A stretch of DNA of 64,000 nt from SIG607 sp045614505 (GCA_045614505.1 JAZLDA010000086.1:1-64000), one strand, 5' to 3'. Positions 8,662 through 18,065 are shown, counted from the stretch's first letter. Notes: generated by a model from the letters alone, not told the origin. A program made the numbers and translations.

Positions 8662-10329
8662 ATGAAAAGTGATATTGAAATTGCTCAGGAAGTAGAACTT
8701 CGCCCTATAACGAAAATTGCAGAGACTGCAGGAATCCCCGATGAAAAGCTGGAGCAGTACGGCAAATACAAAGCAAAAATTGATTTATCCCTTTTAAAAG
8801 ACGAAAGCAGACAGAACGGCAAACTCGTTCTCGTAACTGCTATTAACCCCACACCTGCAGGTGAAGGAAAAACCACCACTACCATTGGTCTTGCAGACGC
8901 TATGCGCGCCACCGGCAGAAACGTTATGGTTGCTCTGCGCGAGCCCTCTTTAGGTCCCGTATTCGGAATTAAGGGCGGTGCCGCAGGCGGCGGATATGCT
9001 CAGGTGGTTCCCATGGAGGACATCAACCTCCATTTCACAGGAGACTTTCATGCTATAGGTGCTGCCAACAACCTGCTTGCCGCTTTGCTTGACAACCACA
9101 TCCATCAAGGCAATGCTCTGGGAATTGACGTAAGACGCATTACCTGGAAAAGATGTGTTGATATGAACGACCGTCAGCTTCGTTTTGTAACCGACGGTCT
9201 GGGCGGCAAGGTCAACGGCGTTCCCAGAGAGGACGGCTTTGACATAACCGTTGCCAGCGAAATTATGGCAGTGCTCTGTCTTTCCAATTCCATTACCGAT
9301 TTGAAAGAACGCCTCTCAAAAATTATAGTAGGCTACACTTATGACGACAAGCCTGTTACTGCAGGTCAGCTTAATGCTCAGGGCGCTATGACCGCGCTTC
9401 TCAAAGACGCATTAAAGCCCAACCTTGTACAGACCCTCGGAGGAACTCCCGCTCTTGTTCACGGCGGACCTTTCGCTAACATTGCTCACGGCTGTAATTC
9501 CATAATTGCTACAAAGATGGCTATGAAGCTGGGCGATTACGCAATTACCGAGGCAGGCTTCGGTGCTGACCTTGGCGCTGAAAAGTTCCTTGACATTAAG
9601 TGCCGTTTCGGCGGTCTTCGCCCCAGCGCAGTTGTTCTTGTTGCTACTATCCGCGCATTAAAGATGAACGGCGGCGTTGCAAAGACTGACCTAAAGCAAG
9701 AAAACCTCGAGGCTCTCGAAAAGGGTATGCCTAACCTTATGCGTCACGCAAGCAACATTAAGAATGTATATAAGCTTCCCTGTGTTGTTGCGGTAAACCG
9801 CTTCCCCACCGATACCGATGCCGAAGTTCAGCTTGTTATTGACCACTGTGCAAAGCTCGGAATTAAGGCTATTTGCTCTACCGTTTGCGCAGAAGGATCT
9901 AAGGGCGGTATTGAGCTTGCAAATGAAGTTGCCCGTCTTTGTGAGCAAGAGAACGATTTCACCTTCTGCTATGAAGACGACCTTTCCATTGAGGATAAAA
10001 TTCGCGCTATTGTTACTAAAATTTACGGCGGTGACAATGTTATTTTCACCCCTGCCGCTAAAAAGGAAATAGCAAAGCTTACCGAACTTGGTTTCTCAAA
10101 TATGCCGGTTTGTATGGCAAAGACCCAGTACAGCTTCTCTGATGATATGACAAAGCTGGGTGCTCCCACAGGCTTTGACATAACCGTTCGCAACATTAAA
10201 GTAAGCGCAGGCGCAGGCTTCATAGTTGCCCTTACCGGTGACATTATGACTATGCCGGGCCTTCCAAAAGTTCCTGCCGCAGAAAAGATTCACGTTGACG
10301 AAAACGGAGTAATCAGCGGCCTGTTCTAA
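8662..10329 (+). CDS. fhs: Formate--tetrahydrofolate ligase
   Basis: Makes 10-formyl-THF from formate, THF and ATP. The 555-residue protein has the typical length and begins with MKSDIEIAQEVELRPITKIA. The P-loop ITPTPAGEGKTTTTIGL is present here as INPTPAGEGKTTTTIGL (about 62-78), followed by REPSLGPVFGIKGGAAGGGYAQVVPMEDINLHFTGDFHAI. As last gene of the purine operon it can feed the two formyl-transfer steps encoded upstream (purN and AICAR formyltransferase). The same enzyme also serves acetogenic and serine-glycine C1 metabolism, so its role need not be purines only. A strong terminator follows. Confidence 0.97.
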   Translation: MKSDIEIAQEVELRPITKIAETAGIPDEKLEQYGKYKAKIDLSLLKDESRQNGKLVLVTAINPTPAGEGKTTTTIGLADAMRATGRNVMVALREPSLGPVFGIKGGAAGGGYAQVVPMEDINLHFTGDFHAIGAANNLLAALLDNHIHQGNALGIDVRRITWKRCVDMNDRQLRFVTDGLGGKVNGVPREDGFDITVASEIMAVLCLSNSITDLKERLSKIIVGYTYDDKPVTAGQLNAQGAMTALLKDALKPNLVQTLGGTPALVHGGPFANIAHGCNSIIATKMAMKLGDYAITEAGFGADLGAEKFLDIKCRFGGLRPSAVVLVATIRALKMNGGVAKTDLKQENLEALEKGMPNLMRHASNIKNVYKLPCVVAVNRFPTDTDAEVQLVIDHCAKLGIKAICSTVCAEGSKGGIELANEVARLCEQENDFTFCYEDDLSIEDKIRAIVTKIYGGDNVIFTPAAKKEIAKLTELGFSNMPVCMAKTQYSFSDDMTKLGAPTGFDITVRNIKVSAGAGFIVALTGDIMTMPGLPKVPAAEKIHVDENGVISGLF

Positions 10330-10334
10330 AACAC

Positions 10335-10370
10335 AAAAACCTCTGAAATTTTAAAATTTCAGAGGTTTTT
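10335..10370. terminator. Bidirectional intrinsic terminator after fhs
   Basis: A perfect 36-nt palindrome with an A run on the left and a T run on the right; the two 18-nt arms meet at 10352/10353. It ends the purine operon on the plus strand and the DUF6512 gene, which stops at 10372 on the minus strand. Confidence 0.93.
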
Positions 10371-10371
10371 A

Positions 10372-10878
10372 TTATGGTTCGGCAAACAATCCTATTGAAG
10401 GCGGGTCGTAGGTCCACACCGCAAAAAGCAAAGCAAATATTATAAGCAGAATAAAGGCTATAACATCCGAATACCGCGGCGCATTGAAAATGCTTTTCAT
10501 TATTATTTCGGTGAGAACAAAGGTAATAATTACTCCTATTACAAAAATTGCAATATTAGCGGCAGATATATCGGTTTTACCTATAATTCCCGAAACGGTA
10601 TAAAAGGCTGAAATTATCCACAGCATACCTGCAAGAAGAGATATAGTTCTTGAAAGCAAAAATTCTGGATGCTTTTTTCTTTCAAAAAACCACTGTGTTA
10701 CAGAAAACAGCGTTACGGGTACAAAAAGCAATTTAAGATGCTCCCAGGTACTTTCATTTACATTAGAAAAATACCCCACGATTCTGTTATATCCGCTCCA
10801 CTGGTATGTGAAATGAAGCAGTACACCAAGACCCACCGAAAACAGTATCCCTAAAATAACATTACCCTTCTTAAACAA
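10372..10878 (-). CDS. DUF6512-like integral membrane protein
   Basis: A 168-residue membrane protein with about five hydrophobic helices. The N-terminal half (LGVLLHFTYQWSGYNRIVGYFSNVNESTWEHLKLLFVPV) matches my recollection of the DUF6512 family; no biochemical function is known to me. The reading frame has no ATG before the middle of the protein. The likely start is the TTG at 10878, preceded by GAGGGTG, which lies inside a hairpin together with a possible -10 box. Convergent with the purine operon. Confidence 0.75.
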   Translation of the reverse strand: MFKKGNVILGILFSVGLGVLLHFTYQWSGYNRIVGYFSNVNESTWEHLKLLFVPVTLFSVTQWFFERKKHPEFLLSRTISLLAGMLWIISAFYTVSGIIGKTDISAANIAIFVIGVIITFVLTEIIMKSIFNAPRYSDVIAFILLIIFALLFAVWTYDPPSIGLFAEP

Positions 10879-10920
10879 AAAACGGCACCCTCTTTCTAAA
10901 AAGAGTATATGCCGTTTTTT
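10877..10920 (-). terminator. Hairpin between secF and the DUF6512 gene
   Basis: An inverted repeat with arms AAAAAACGGCA and TGCCGTTTTTT and an inner CTCTT/AAGAG stem. On the minus strand it is followed by a T run and could end the secD-secF transcript. Its 3' arm also contains the SD and its T run the TTG start of the DUF6512 gene, and a TATACT box lies in its 5' half. It may therefore act as a terminator and as the promoter/SD region of the next gene at once. Confidence 0.6.
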
Positions 10921-10941
10921 ATAATTTAATTAAATAATTTA

Positions 10942-11880
10942 TTATTTCTTAGCGTCCAGCTTGTTTCTCCAAACAACCCACAAGGGAGTTGAAACAAAGA
11001 TTGAAGAAAAACAGCCGGAAACAAGACCGAATACCATGGGAATGGCAAAGGTGCGAAGGGTTGTGAGACCGTAAATCTCAGAAACCACTATAATGGTAAG
11101 AACTGCAAGAACGGTGGTGGTAGTTGTAATTATATTTCTTGCAAGTACACTGTGAAGGCTCTTATTAACCATTTCTGCAAGGGTAAGACCCTCAGTGGAT
11201 TTCTTGTTTTCACGAACAGAGTCGTAAACAACTATGGTGTCGTTAAGAGAATAACCGAGAATAGTAAGAACAACTGCAATGTAGTTCATATCAACCTGTA
11301 AGCGGAAAACAACGCAGGCGATAAAGGAAACAGCTACGTCAAGCACCAAAGCAACCAATGCAGTAAGCGCTGCAGTAACACCACCTATTTTGCGGAATCT
11401 AAAACCTACATAAACTACCACAAGTATAGCAACCACAAGAACTGCCGCAAGAGCCTTTAAGAAGAAAGGAGTTGCCAGAGTGGGGCTGACAGAGGTAGCA
11501 CCGTAAATCTCGATATTGTTATCCTTGTATTTTTCCTGAAGCGCCTTAGTTAATGCTTCTTGAGCATCGGTGGAAACTGCAGAATTTTCAACAAGGGAAA
11601 CAGTAATGGTATATGTGTTACCGGCAATTGATGCGCCCTTGGTAACGGTGGAGTCTGCCTTTAAGTTTTCGGTAACCAAAGCCTTAACTTCATCAGTATT
11701 AATATCAGCAATTTTGCCTTCTTCGAAGGTGTAGTTATAGGTAATTACAGTACCGCCCTTAAAGTTGATGTCCATTTTAACACCAAATAAAACAGCGATA
11801 ATAACACCCACGAGAATAATAGCAGCATAGCCTATAAGCACCCATTTAAGAGGTTTATTGAAATCTATTTTCTTAAACAT
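10942..11880 (-). CDS. secF: Protein translocase subunit SecF
   Basis: Membrane partner of SecD that uses the proton or sodium motive force to help pull preproteins through SecYEG. 312 residues starting MFKKIDFNKPLKWVLIGYAA; TM1 is followed by the GGTVITYNY segment of the first periplasmic domain, and TM4-6 carry DYSLNDTIVVYDSVRENK-like text (here GYSLNDTIVVYDSVRENK) and RNIITTTTTVLAV. The ATG at 11880 is chosen over an upstream in-frame start because GGAGGTAAGAG precedes it and secF then overlaps the secD stop by 8 bp. Confidence 0.95.
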   Translation of the reverse strand: MFKKIDFNKPLKWVLIGYAAIILVGVIIAVLFGVKMDINFKGGTVITYNYTFEEGKIADINTDEVKALVTENLKADSTVTKGASIAGNTYTITVSLVENSAVSTDAQEALTKALQEKYKDNNIEIYGATSVSPTLATPFFLKALAAVLVVAILVVVYVGFRFRKIGGVTAALTALVALVLDVAVSFIACVVFRLQVDMNYIAVVLTILGYSLNDTIVVYDSVRENKKSTEGLTLAEMVNKSLHSVLARNIITTTTTVLAVLTIIVVSEIYGLTTLRTFAIPMVFGLVSGCFSSIFVSTPLWVVWRNKLDAKK

Positions 11881-13246
11881 TTCTCTTACCTCCGTAAAGC
11901 CAGGGTTTGCGCAGGAACTTAAGCTGAGACACACTCTTAAGCATCCACTTGGAGCAAAGAACGCCCATTATGAGGTTGAATATAACACCTACAAGAAGTG
12001 TGTAACCGAAGGAATAGATAGAACCTGCAATAGAAGCGCCGAAAATCCAGGAGAATAAGGGATAGAATATAACGCCCGAAGTACCGAAAGCACCCATAAG
12101 CACGAAGGCAACTATAAGAATGGTTACGTTACCGTCAATAATAGCGCTCAGTGAGTTCTTAAAGCCGTTGTTAATAGCGCCGTCTATTGTTCTGCCTGTT
12201 TTGAATTCCTGACGGATTCTTTCGGCGGCAATAACATTACAGTCAACACCTACACCTACAGAAAGAATGATACCTGCAATACCGGGAATGGTGAGAGTAA
12301 AGCTGTTAACACCGGGGAAGTAACCGGAAATAGCGGCAATAGAGCCGGCGAGTTGTCCGAGAAGAGCAATAGAAGCAATTACACCGTTAAGTCTGTAACG
12401 CACAATCATAAGGATACAGATAACGCCGAAAGCAATTGCACCTGCAATAAGCATAACATTAAGTGCATTTGCACCAAGGGTTGCAGAAACGATAGACAGC
12501 TTGCTGTCATCAACGCTCAAGGCAAAAGGAAGCGCACCGGCATTAATTTTGTTAGCAAGGTCAATAGCTTCATCTGCGTCTGCCATACCGGTAATAATCG
12601 CATTACCGTCGGTAATAGCAGCATTAACGGAGGGAGCGGTAATGGTAACACCGTCCATACAAATTGCTATCTGTCCTTTATTAACCAGCTCGGCAGTAGC
12701 GGTGGCAAAAAGCGAAGTAGCGGTAGAATCAAGGTCAAGTGCAACTACCCAGCCTTCTTGCTCGGTATAGCTTGCTTCTGCCTTTTCAACGTGTTCACCT
12801 GTGAATATCACGTTGTTCGGATCATACTCAGCCGCCTTGCAGAAGGTAAGCTCTGCGGTTTCGCCCAAAGATGCTACTGCTGCCGCAGGGTCCATATCAC
12901 TGTCGTCTGCTGCCCAGGGGAAGCGAACAACGATTTGATGATTCTCCTTGTCGGCATAAATTTCGTAGTCGGTTATGTTCTGGTTCACCATACGTGTATC
13001 AATGATGGTTTTAGCGGCTTCCATATCCTCATCACTAATCTGATTTTCGGGGATATTGGGAGTAAACACCGCTTCAACACCGCCGCGGATATCGATACCC
13101 CAGCGAATATCCGATGCACCCTTAACATAAACATTACGGGTGTCACCGTGCCAGCTCTCAATTCCGAAAAATGCGGTGTAGGTCAGAACAAGAATCAGTA
13201 AAAAAACTACAAAAAACGTAATTTTACTTGGTCTTTTGTTCTTCAT
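11873..13246 (-). CDS. secD: Protein translocase subunit SecD
   Basis: 457-residue partner of SecF in the Sec translocon accessory complex. It has an N-terminal TM helix, a large extracytoplasmic region starting IRWGIDIRGGVEAVFTP (a D1 motif), and a C-terminal bundle with GPIPFALS-like text (GALPFALSVDDSKLSIVSATLGANAL) and SVGVGVDCNVIAAERIRQEFKTGRTIDGAINNGF. Start ATG follows GGAGGACTTGTA. The 8-bp overlap with secF indicates coupled translation. Nothing unusual is seen. Confidence 0.96.
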   Translation of the reverse strand: MKNKRPSKITFFVVFLLILVLTYTAFFGIESWHGDTRNVYVKGASDIRWGIDIRGGVEAVFTPNIPENQISDEDMEAAKTIIDTRMVNQNITDYEIYADKENHQIVVRFPWAADDSDMDPAAAVASLGETAELTFCKAAEYDPNNVIFTGEHVEKAEASYTEQEGWVVALDLDSTATSLFATATAELVNKGQIAICMDGVTITAPSVNAAITDGNAIITGMADADEAIDLANKINAGALPFALSVDDSKLSIVSATLGANALNVMLIAGAIAFGVICILMIVRYRLNGVIASIALLGQLAGSIAAISGYFPGVNSFTLTIPGIAGIILSVGVGVDCNVIAAERIRQEFKTGRTIDGAINNGFKNSLSAIIDGNVTILIVAFVLMGAFGTSGVIFYPLFSWIFGASIAGSIYSFGYTLLVGVIFNLIMGVLCSKWMLKSVSQLKFLRKPWLYGGKRNV

Positions 13247-13322
13247 TACAAGTCCTCCACTTTTTACTAAATTAATACTTTAATTATACAGTTCTACTAC
13301 TAAAAAGTCAATCTATTTAAGT

Positions 13323-14600
13323 TTAGTTTTCTTCTAAAAGCTTTTCCAACGCTGCGTATTTAACCGAAACGCATAACACCGAGGCAGCCTTTTTGATTTC
13401 ATCAACAGGGGGGAATGATGGAGCAATACGGATATTGCGGTCATTCTCATCATAACCGTAAGGATATGTTGCGCCCACCTTTGTGAGTATCATACCTGCG
13501 CCTGCGCAAAGCTCCTCTACCCTCTTGGCACAGCCGTTCATTACATTAAGGCTGATAAAGTATCCGCCTTTTGGACTGTTCCAAGAAGCAATTCCCAAAC
13601 TGCTCAGTTCCTTTTCCATCTCACTAAGCACACTTTCAAACTTAGGACGAAGGATTTCTGCATGCTTTTTCATATGAGATTTAACAGCATTAACATTTTT
13701 AAACATTCTTGCATGTCTTAACTGACTGAGCTTATCGGGACCGATAGTCTGATATTTTAATCTGCTTTTTATAATCTCTATATTATTGGGACTGCCAGCC
13801 AAAACAGCAACGCCTGCACCGGGATAGGTTATTTTTGAGGTAGAGGTGAATATAATTGCCAAATCGGGATTACCCGCTTTTACACACTCATCATAAATAT
13901 TTAAAAGATTATCGCCCTCATCATACAAATCGTGAATAACATAAGCGTTATCCCAGAAAATACGGAAATCCTTTGCCGCAGGCTTCATAGTTGCAAGGCG
14001 ACGGACAACCTGGTCGCTATAGGTAATTCCCTCAGGATTTGAATATTTAGGAACACACCACATACCCTTAACGGCAGGGTCTTTAATAAGCTCCTCTATT
14101 TTATCCATATCAGGTCCGTCTTCAATGTTCTGCACAGGAATCATTTTGATTCCAAAATGCTCTGTAATGGCAAAATGACGGTCATAGCCGGGCACGGGAC
14201 AAATAAACTTAATCTCTCCCTGCTTCATCCAAGGCTCTCCGCCCAATCCATGGGTCATAGCCTGAGCTACAATATCATACATGAGATTAAGAGAAGAATT
14301 TCCACCCACAATAATCTGAGAGGGAGAAAGCTGGAGAATCTCTCCAAAAAGCTCCTTAAGCTCACTTATTCCGTCAAGACCGCCGTAATTGCGGCAATCT
14401 ACACCGTCCTTATTTTTAAATCCTAAATCATTACCAACCAAATCAAACATACGCTTGCTTAAATCTATTTGGTCAATTCCGGGTTTTCCTCTGGACATAT
14501 CAAGGTGAAGTCCCAGTGTGGTGAGATATGAATATTCCTTTTTTACTTTACTGAATTCTGCCGCTAATTCTTCACGCGACAAACTAAGATAACTGCTCAT
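13323..14600 (-). CDS. MocR-like class I aminotransferase (aspartate aminotransferase type)
   Basis: PLP-dependent aminotransferase of about 425 residues, of the Aminotran_MocR type (a subgroup that includes bacterial aspartate aminotransferases) without any DNA-binding domain. Visible are LHLDMSRGKPG near the N-terminus, NYGGLDGISELKELF, GGNSSLNLMYDIVAQAM, the PKYSNPEGITYSDQVVRRLA loop, FWDNAYVIHDLY (Asp/Tyr that bind PLP) and TSTSKITYPGAGVAVLAG, whose Lys should carry the Schiff base. I chose ATG 14600 because GGAGGAAAG precedes it; an upstream ATG at 14630 would give ten more residues. Substrate is inferred. Confidence 0.88.
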   Translation of the reverse strand: MSSYLSLSREELAAEFSKVKKEYSYLTTLGLHLDMSRGKPGIDQIDLSKRMFDLVGNDLGFKNKDGVDCRNYGGLDGISELKELFGEILQLSPSQIIVGGNSSLNLMYDIVAQAMTHGLGGEPWMKQGEIKFICPVPGYDRHFAITEHFGIKMIPVQNIEDGPDMDKIEELIKDPAVKGMWCVPKYSNPEGITYSDQVVRRLATMKPAAKDFRIFWDNAYVIHDLYDEGDNLLNIYDECVKAGNPDLAIIFTSTSKITYPGAGVAVLAGSPNNIEIIKSRLKYQTIGPDKLSQLRHARMFKNVNAVKSHMKKHAEILRPKFESVLSEMEKELSSLGIASWNSPKGGYFISLNVMNGCAKRVEELCAGAGMILTKVGATYPYGYDENDRNIRIAPSFPPVDEIKKAASVLCVSVKYAALEKLLEEN

Positions 14601-14674
14601 AGAAAATACTTTCCTCCATTCTATATCCATAAAATTATACTACATATAAATCACTTTTTCAAGTAAAAAGTGTA

Positions 14675-14712
14675 ATAAAAAATAAGCCTTCCCAACGGAA
14701 GCTGGGAAGGCT
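14675..14712 (-). terminator. Terminator of the LTA-synthase-like gene
   Basis: Ten-bp stem AGCCTTCCCA / TGGGAAGGCT (14685-14694 and 14703-14712) followed on the minus strand by TTATTTTTTATT. It lies 7 bp beyond the stop codon of the sulfatase-fold gene. Confidence 0.88.
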
Positions 14713-14718
14713 GTTATT

Positions 14719-16701
14719 CTAACCGAATATATGTCTATAGTAATCTACATCAGGCGCTACAGTGCTGTAATTTATCTTATTGCGCACTATCTTCTTCATA
14801 TTATCCACATATCCTTCAGGCACACTCACAGTGGCATTGACCGGAACAAATTTACCGTTGGAAGCATAATAGGTACCAAGGTCTGTTTTCCAATCGTAGT
14901 TTGTGTTATATACAAGAGGTGTTGCATCGGAAAAAACATCTCTGCCCGGCATAAGTCTTGAATCAAACTCTGTGCCAAAAAGATTAGAAAGAGTGGGAAG
15001 TATGTCAAGACTGAATGTGGGGGTATCCACAACTATGGGTGCCATCTTTTCAAGGCATCCGCTCCAAATTATAAGACGGTTATGGTCTCTCTGGAAATAA
15101 TCCTTAACATTATATCCGTAAAGCTCGGAAAGATATGGCATATTACCAAGCGTTCCCGCCTCATCAAGTCCGTATGGGAAATGGTCGGTGGAGATAACAA
15201 TTACGGTATCGTCTGCAATTCCCTTGGCTTCAAGCTCACCCACCATATAGGTAAGGGCATTTTCTAGCTCGAGATTTGCGGCAAGATAGCCTTTTACCGT
15301 GTTGGAGTAAGGCAAATCCTTCACCATATCCCAGTTCTTATTGGTCATAGAATTGCCGCTTCTGCTGTATCCGCTGTGACCGCTTACCGACATATAATAA
15401 ACATTAAAGGGTTGTTTTCCTATATATTCGGGCAGTGTTCCCTGGAACATTTCAAGGTCACTTTGCGGCCAGGCGTTTTTAACATAGGCTTCCATACCGT
15501 TACCCTGTCCCATAAAGCCGTCGGAATAGCCGAGATTTACGTGGGTCTTGTTACGGTCATAGTAGGTATAGGAGTTGTTATGGAAAGCCTTTCCGTAATA
15601 GCCTAAACGGTTAAGCTGATTGCCCATAGTATAGTAATTGAGGTTATCAGCAGTGTTCTTAAAGGAACGGCCGCCTGCCATGGGTAACATACCGAATATA
15701 TTCTGATATTCGCCGCCTGTAGTACCTGCACTTGACGGCTGATAGTAATCGGTAAACTGAATTCCCTTATTGGCAAGCCTATAAAGGGTAGGTGTAAGGG
15801 TGGGATCAATTACCTCAGCGGTAAATGCCTCTGCCGAAATCATAATAAGATTTTTACCCTTAAAAAGTCCTGTGTACTCATTTTTCTTAGAGGGAGTCAG
15901 CGTGCTTACATAAGCGTTAAGTCCTTTAATCTTAGAAGAAGCTCCCTGATCCAAAGCCTCAAAATCAAGGTCAAGCTTGTTATAGCCGTAATCAATGGGG
16001 GTATCATCAGGCTCATCACCGGAATCATCGGGAGTATCAGTTGCTTCAAAGGAGCTTTCTCTGCCTAAAATCATATATTTGACATCAAGTCGCATTCCTG
16101 TAACAAGACCGAATTCACCTACAGCCGACTGGAAGTTATACTGGGTCTTGTAAATAGGGCCGTAAATACTGCTTGCAGCTATAATCAGAGCCGCCAGAAC
16201 ATAAGTAAGAACCGAAAGAGCGCCAGAAACAATTCGCACCGAAGCATTTGACCTATAGGCAGGAACAAACTTCTGACCGAAAATAAGATATAAAGCAATT
16301 GGAACGAAAAACAGAAGAATAACCGGTATACTGCCAAGAATAAGCTGGAATATTTCGGTAGTATATGTAGTTGCGGCATCCCCCGCTGCGCCGGTAACGG
16401 TATTTATATCATAGAACACCTTGAAGAATTTATAAACCAGAAATTCAACAATATAAGGAATTGCAGTGACACCTATCAGAGACGCGGCAATGATTCTGTT
16501 GGTCTTGCGGTTTCTGGAAATAGAGGATAAAAGATATCCTATTCCGCCATAAGCAATACTGAACAGAAGCATATAAATAATACTAACCTTAAAAACGCCG
16601 CCTACTGTTGCAATTCGAAACAGCAACTCGTAATAAATCATTATTACGGGAAAAAGCAACATAAAATAAAGGTGACCGAATTTTTTGACTTTTTTACCCA
16701 T
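14719..16701 (-). CDS. LTA synthase family membrane protein (sulfatase-fold phosphotransferase)
   Basis: 660-residue membrane enzyme with about five N-terminal TM helices (to about residue 185), an acidic linker (DTPDDSGDEPDDT, about 220-235) and an extracellular alkaline-phosphatase/sulfatase-fold domain. The metal/nucleophile region reads LIMISAEAFTAEVID and YQPSSAGTTGGEYQNIFGML, where a Thr takes the position of the catalytic threonine of LtaS; later ISTDHFPYG and RDHNRLIIWSG supply metal ligands. LtaS family members polymerise or transfer glycerol-phosphate from phosphatidylglycerol. Whether this one makes lipoteichoic acid or decorates another glycolipid cannot be told from sequence. ATG 16701. 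Confidence 0.85.
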   Translation of the reverse strand: MGKKVKKFGHLYFMLLFPVIMIYYELLFRIATVGGVFKVSIIYMLLFSIAYGGIGYLLSSISRNRKTNRIIAASLIGVTAIPYIVEFLVYKFFKVFYDINTVTGAAGDAATTYTTEIFQLILGSIPVILLFFVPIALYLIFGQKFVPAYRSNASVRIVSGALSVLTYVLAALIIAASSIYGPIYKTQYNFQSAVGEFGLVTGMRLDVKYMILGRESSFEATDTPDDSGDEPDDTPIDYGYNKLDLDFEALDQGASSKIKGLNAYVSTLTPSKKNEYTGLFKGKNLIMISAEAFTAEVIDPTLTPTLYRLANKGIQFTDYYQPSSAGTTGGEYQNIFGMLPMAGGRSFKNTADNLNYYTMGNQLNRLGYYGKAFHNNSYTYYDRNKTHVNLGYSDGFMGQGNGMEAYVKNAWPQSDLEMFQGTLPEYIGKQPFNVYYMSVSGHSGYSRSGNSMTNKNWDMVKDLPYSNTVKGYLAANLELENALTYMVGELEAKGIADDTVIVISTDHFPYGLDEAGTLGNMPYLSELYGYNVKDYFQRDHNRLIIWSGCLEKMAPIVVDTPTFSLDILPTLSNLFGTEFDSRLMPGRDVFSDATPLVYNTNYDWKTDLGTYYASNGKFVPVNATVSVPEGYVDNMKKIVRNKINYSTVAPDVDYYRHIFG

Positions 16702-16783
16702 TAATTACATCCCTAACATTTAATAATTTAAAGCCAACTTAAAGTATAAAATATCTCTGCCCAAAAATCAAGAGGCAGGCATA

Positions 16784-16810
16784 ATAAAATCACTTTATAA
16801 AATCACTTTA
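16784..16810. repeat. 13-bp tandem duplication at the M20 peptidase 3' end
   Basis: The unit TAAAATCACTTTA occurs twice head to tail. The second copy spans the stop codon of the M20 peptidase gene (16803-16805), so a second in-frame stop lies just behind the first. Probably a slippage product. Confidence 0.7.
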
Positions 16811-17948
16811 TTTTCACCGCTATCGCGGCAAGCCTCTTTGCCGACAAGCCGAGAGAAGTTATTTCTGCTCTTTCATTCAAAGAATGAATATCAGACCCAT
16901 AGACCCCAAGGGAGTCCACACTTGGTATGCCATAGCTTGTCATATCAGCGGCATCACTTCCCCCTGCAGCAAGGGTCTTTCCCATTCTTCCCAATCCACT
17001 ACTTTGGAGAATATCCTCAATTTTTTCATAAAGAGCAAGATTTCTTTCATTTTCATCCATTGCAACACGCTCACTGGAAATAACAACTTTACAAGATGTT
17101 CCTTCAATATAGGATTTTTCTGCAACTTCTTTAACTTTATTCTTTATAGTATTATATTGCTGTTCATTCTGGAAACGAAAATCAAAAACAAAGAAGCAAT
17201 TCTCTGCTACAGTATTTGCCTTTGTTCCGCCCTTTATAACACCGCAGTTAGAGGTAATACCCTCTGCGTCCTTGAATTTCTCAAGCTCGGCAATTTTATA
17301 AGCCGCTTCGGCTATAGCATTGACTCCTTTATGAGCAGCAGAAGAATGACAAGCTTTTCCCGTTACGGTAAATTCATAACGAATAATTCCTTTTCTTTTA
17401 ACAACTATTCCGCCGTCCCTTTCGCCCTCGCAGTTAAGGAAAGCAACGCAGTCCTTTGCCTTTTCTGCCATAAATTTAACGGTTTCTTTATTACTGCCCT
17501 TACTGCTGGTTTCCTCATCACTTTGAAGAATCAGTTTTATCGGTCTGCCTTTAAAGCCGTTTAAAGAAATGGCGTGCATTGCAAGGAGAGAAGAAACTAT
17601 CCCGCCCTTACAGTCGGTAACTCCGGGTCCATAAATATATTTTTCATCCTTTTTAACAGCAGGTGTTCCAAAGGAGCCTACAGGATGAACTGTATCAAGA
17701 TGACCTGAAAGACAAACGGGTTTAGCGTTTATATCCTTATTCATAGTAATACAAACAGCATTACCCGAAACTTTCTGCTCTGAAATTTCTATATCAAAGC
17801 CCAGTTCCTTTGCCCTGTCTATTACATACTGTCCTGCCCTGTCAACACCCTCTTTATAATCTGTAGGGCTTTCAATATTACAGAATTCCTCCCAAAAGGA
17901 AACATACTCTTCCTTTAGCGAGTCAATTGTTTCGAAAATTTTATCCAT
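16803..17948 (-). CDS. M20 family metallopeptidase (carboxypeptidase G2-like)
   Basis: 381-residue zinc peptidase of the M20 family. Metal-binding signatures are LSGHLDTVHPVGSFG (first His and Asp, about 79-93), GPGVTDCKGGIVSSLLAM (bridging Asp) and LQSDEETSSKGS (Glu pair, about 141-152). A dimerisation insert follows, and GGSDAADMTSYGIPSVDSLGVYGSDIHSLNERAEI gives the last metal region. The pattern fits glutamate carboxypeptidase/ArgE-like enzymes that cut C-terminal Glu or acyl-amino acids; the substrate is not determinable. No operon partner is evident; a terminator of the upstream gene lies at 18023. Confidence 0.88.
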   Translation of the reverse strand: MDKIFETIDSLKEEYVSFWEEFCNIESPTDYKEGVDRAGQYVIDRAKELGFDIEISEQKVSGNAVCITMNKDINAKPVCLSGHLDTVHPVGSFGTPAVKKDEKYIYGPGVTDCKGGIVSSLLAMHAISLNGFKGRPIKLILQSDEETSSKGSNKETVKFMAEKAKDCVAFLNCEGERDGGIVVKRKGIIRYEFTVTGKACHSSAAHKGVNAIAEAAYKIAELEKFKDAEGITSNCGVIKGGTKANTVAENCFFVFDFRFQNEQQYNTIKNKVKEVAEKSYIEGTSCKVVISSERVAMDENERNLALYEKIEDILQSSGLGRMGKTLAAGGSDAADMTSYGIPSVDSLGVYGSDIHSLNERAEITSLGLSAKRLAAIAVKIK

Positions 17949-18022
17949 AGATACCCCTACACCTCATTATCAGTATTTATTTCAGTTTACTACAAATCAA
18001 TGAGAAAGTACAGACTTTTCAG

Positions 18023-18060
18023 AAAAAAATAATGTGGTCGAATGACCACATTATTTTTTT
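18023..18060. terminator. Perfect 17-bp bidirectional terminator
   Basis: Arms at 18023-18039 and 18044-18060 around a GAAT loop, flanked by A and T runs. It lies 5 bp beyond the stop of the large secreted protein, whose minus-strand transcript it should end. Confidence 0.93.
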
Positions 18061-18065
18061 ACATT

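Noticed and set aside
12353..13201. Long 282-codon open frame on the plus strand
   Set aside because: It lies wholly antisense to secD, has no SD, and its composition (many Asn, Cys, Thr) is that of a shadow frame.
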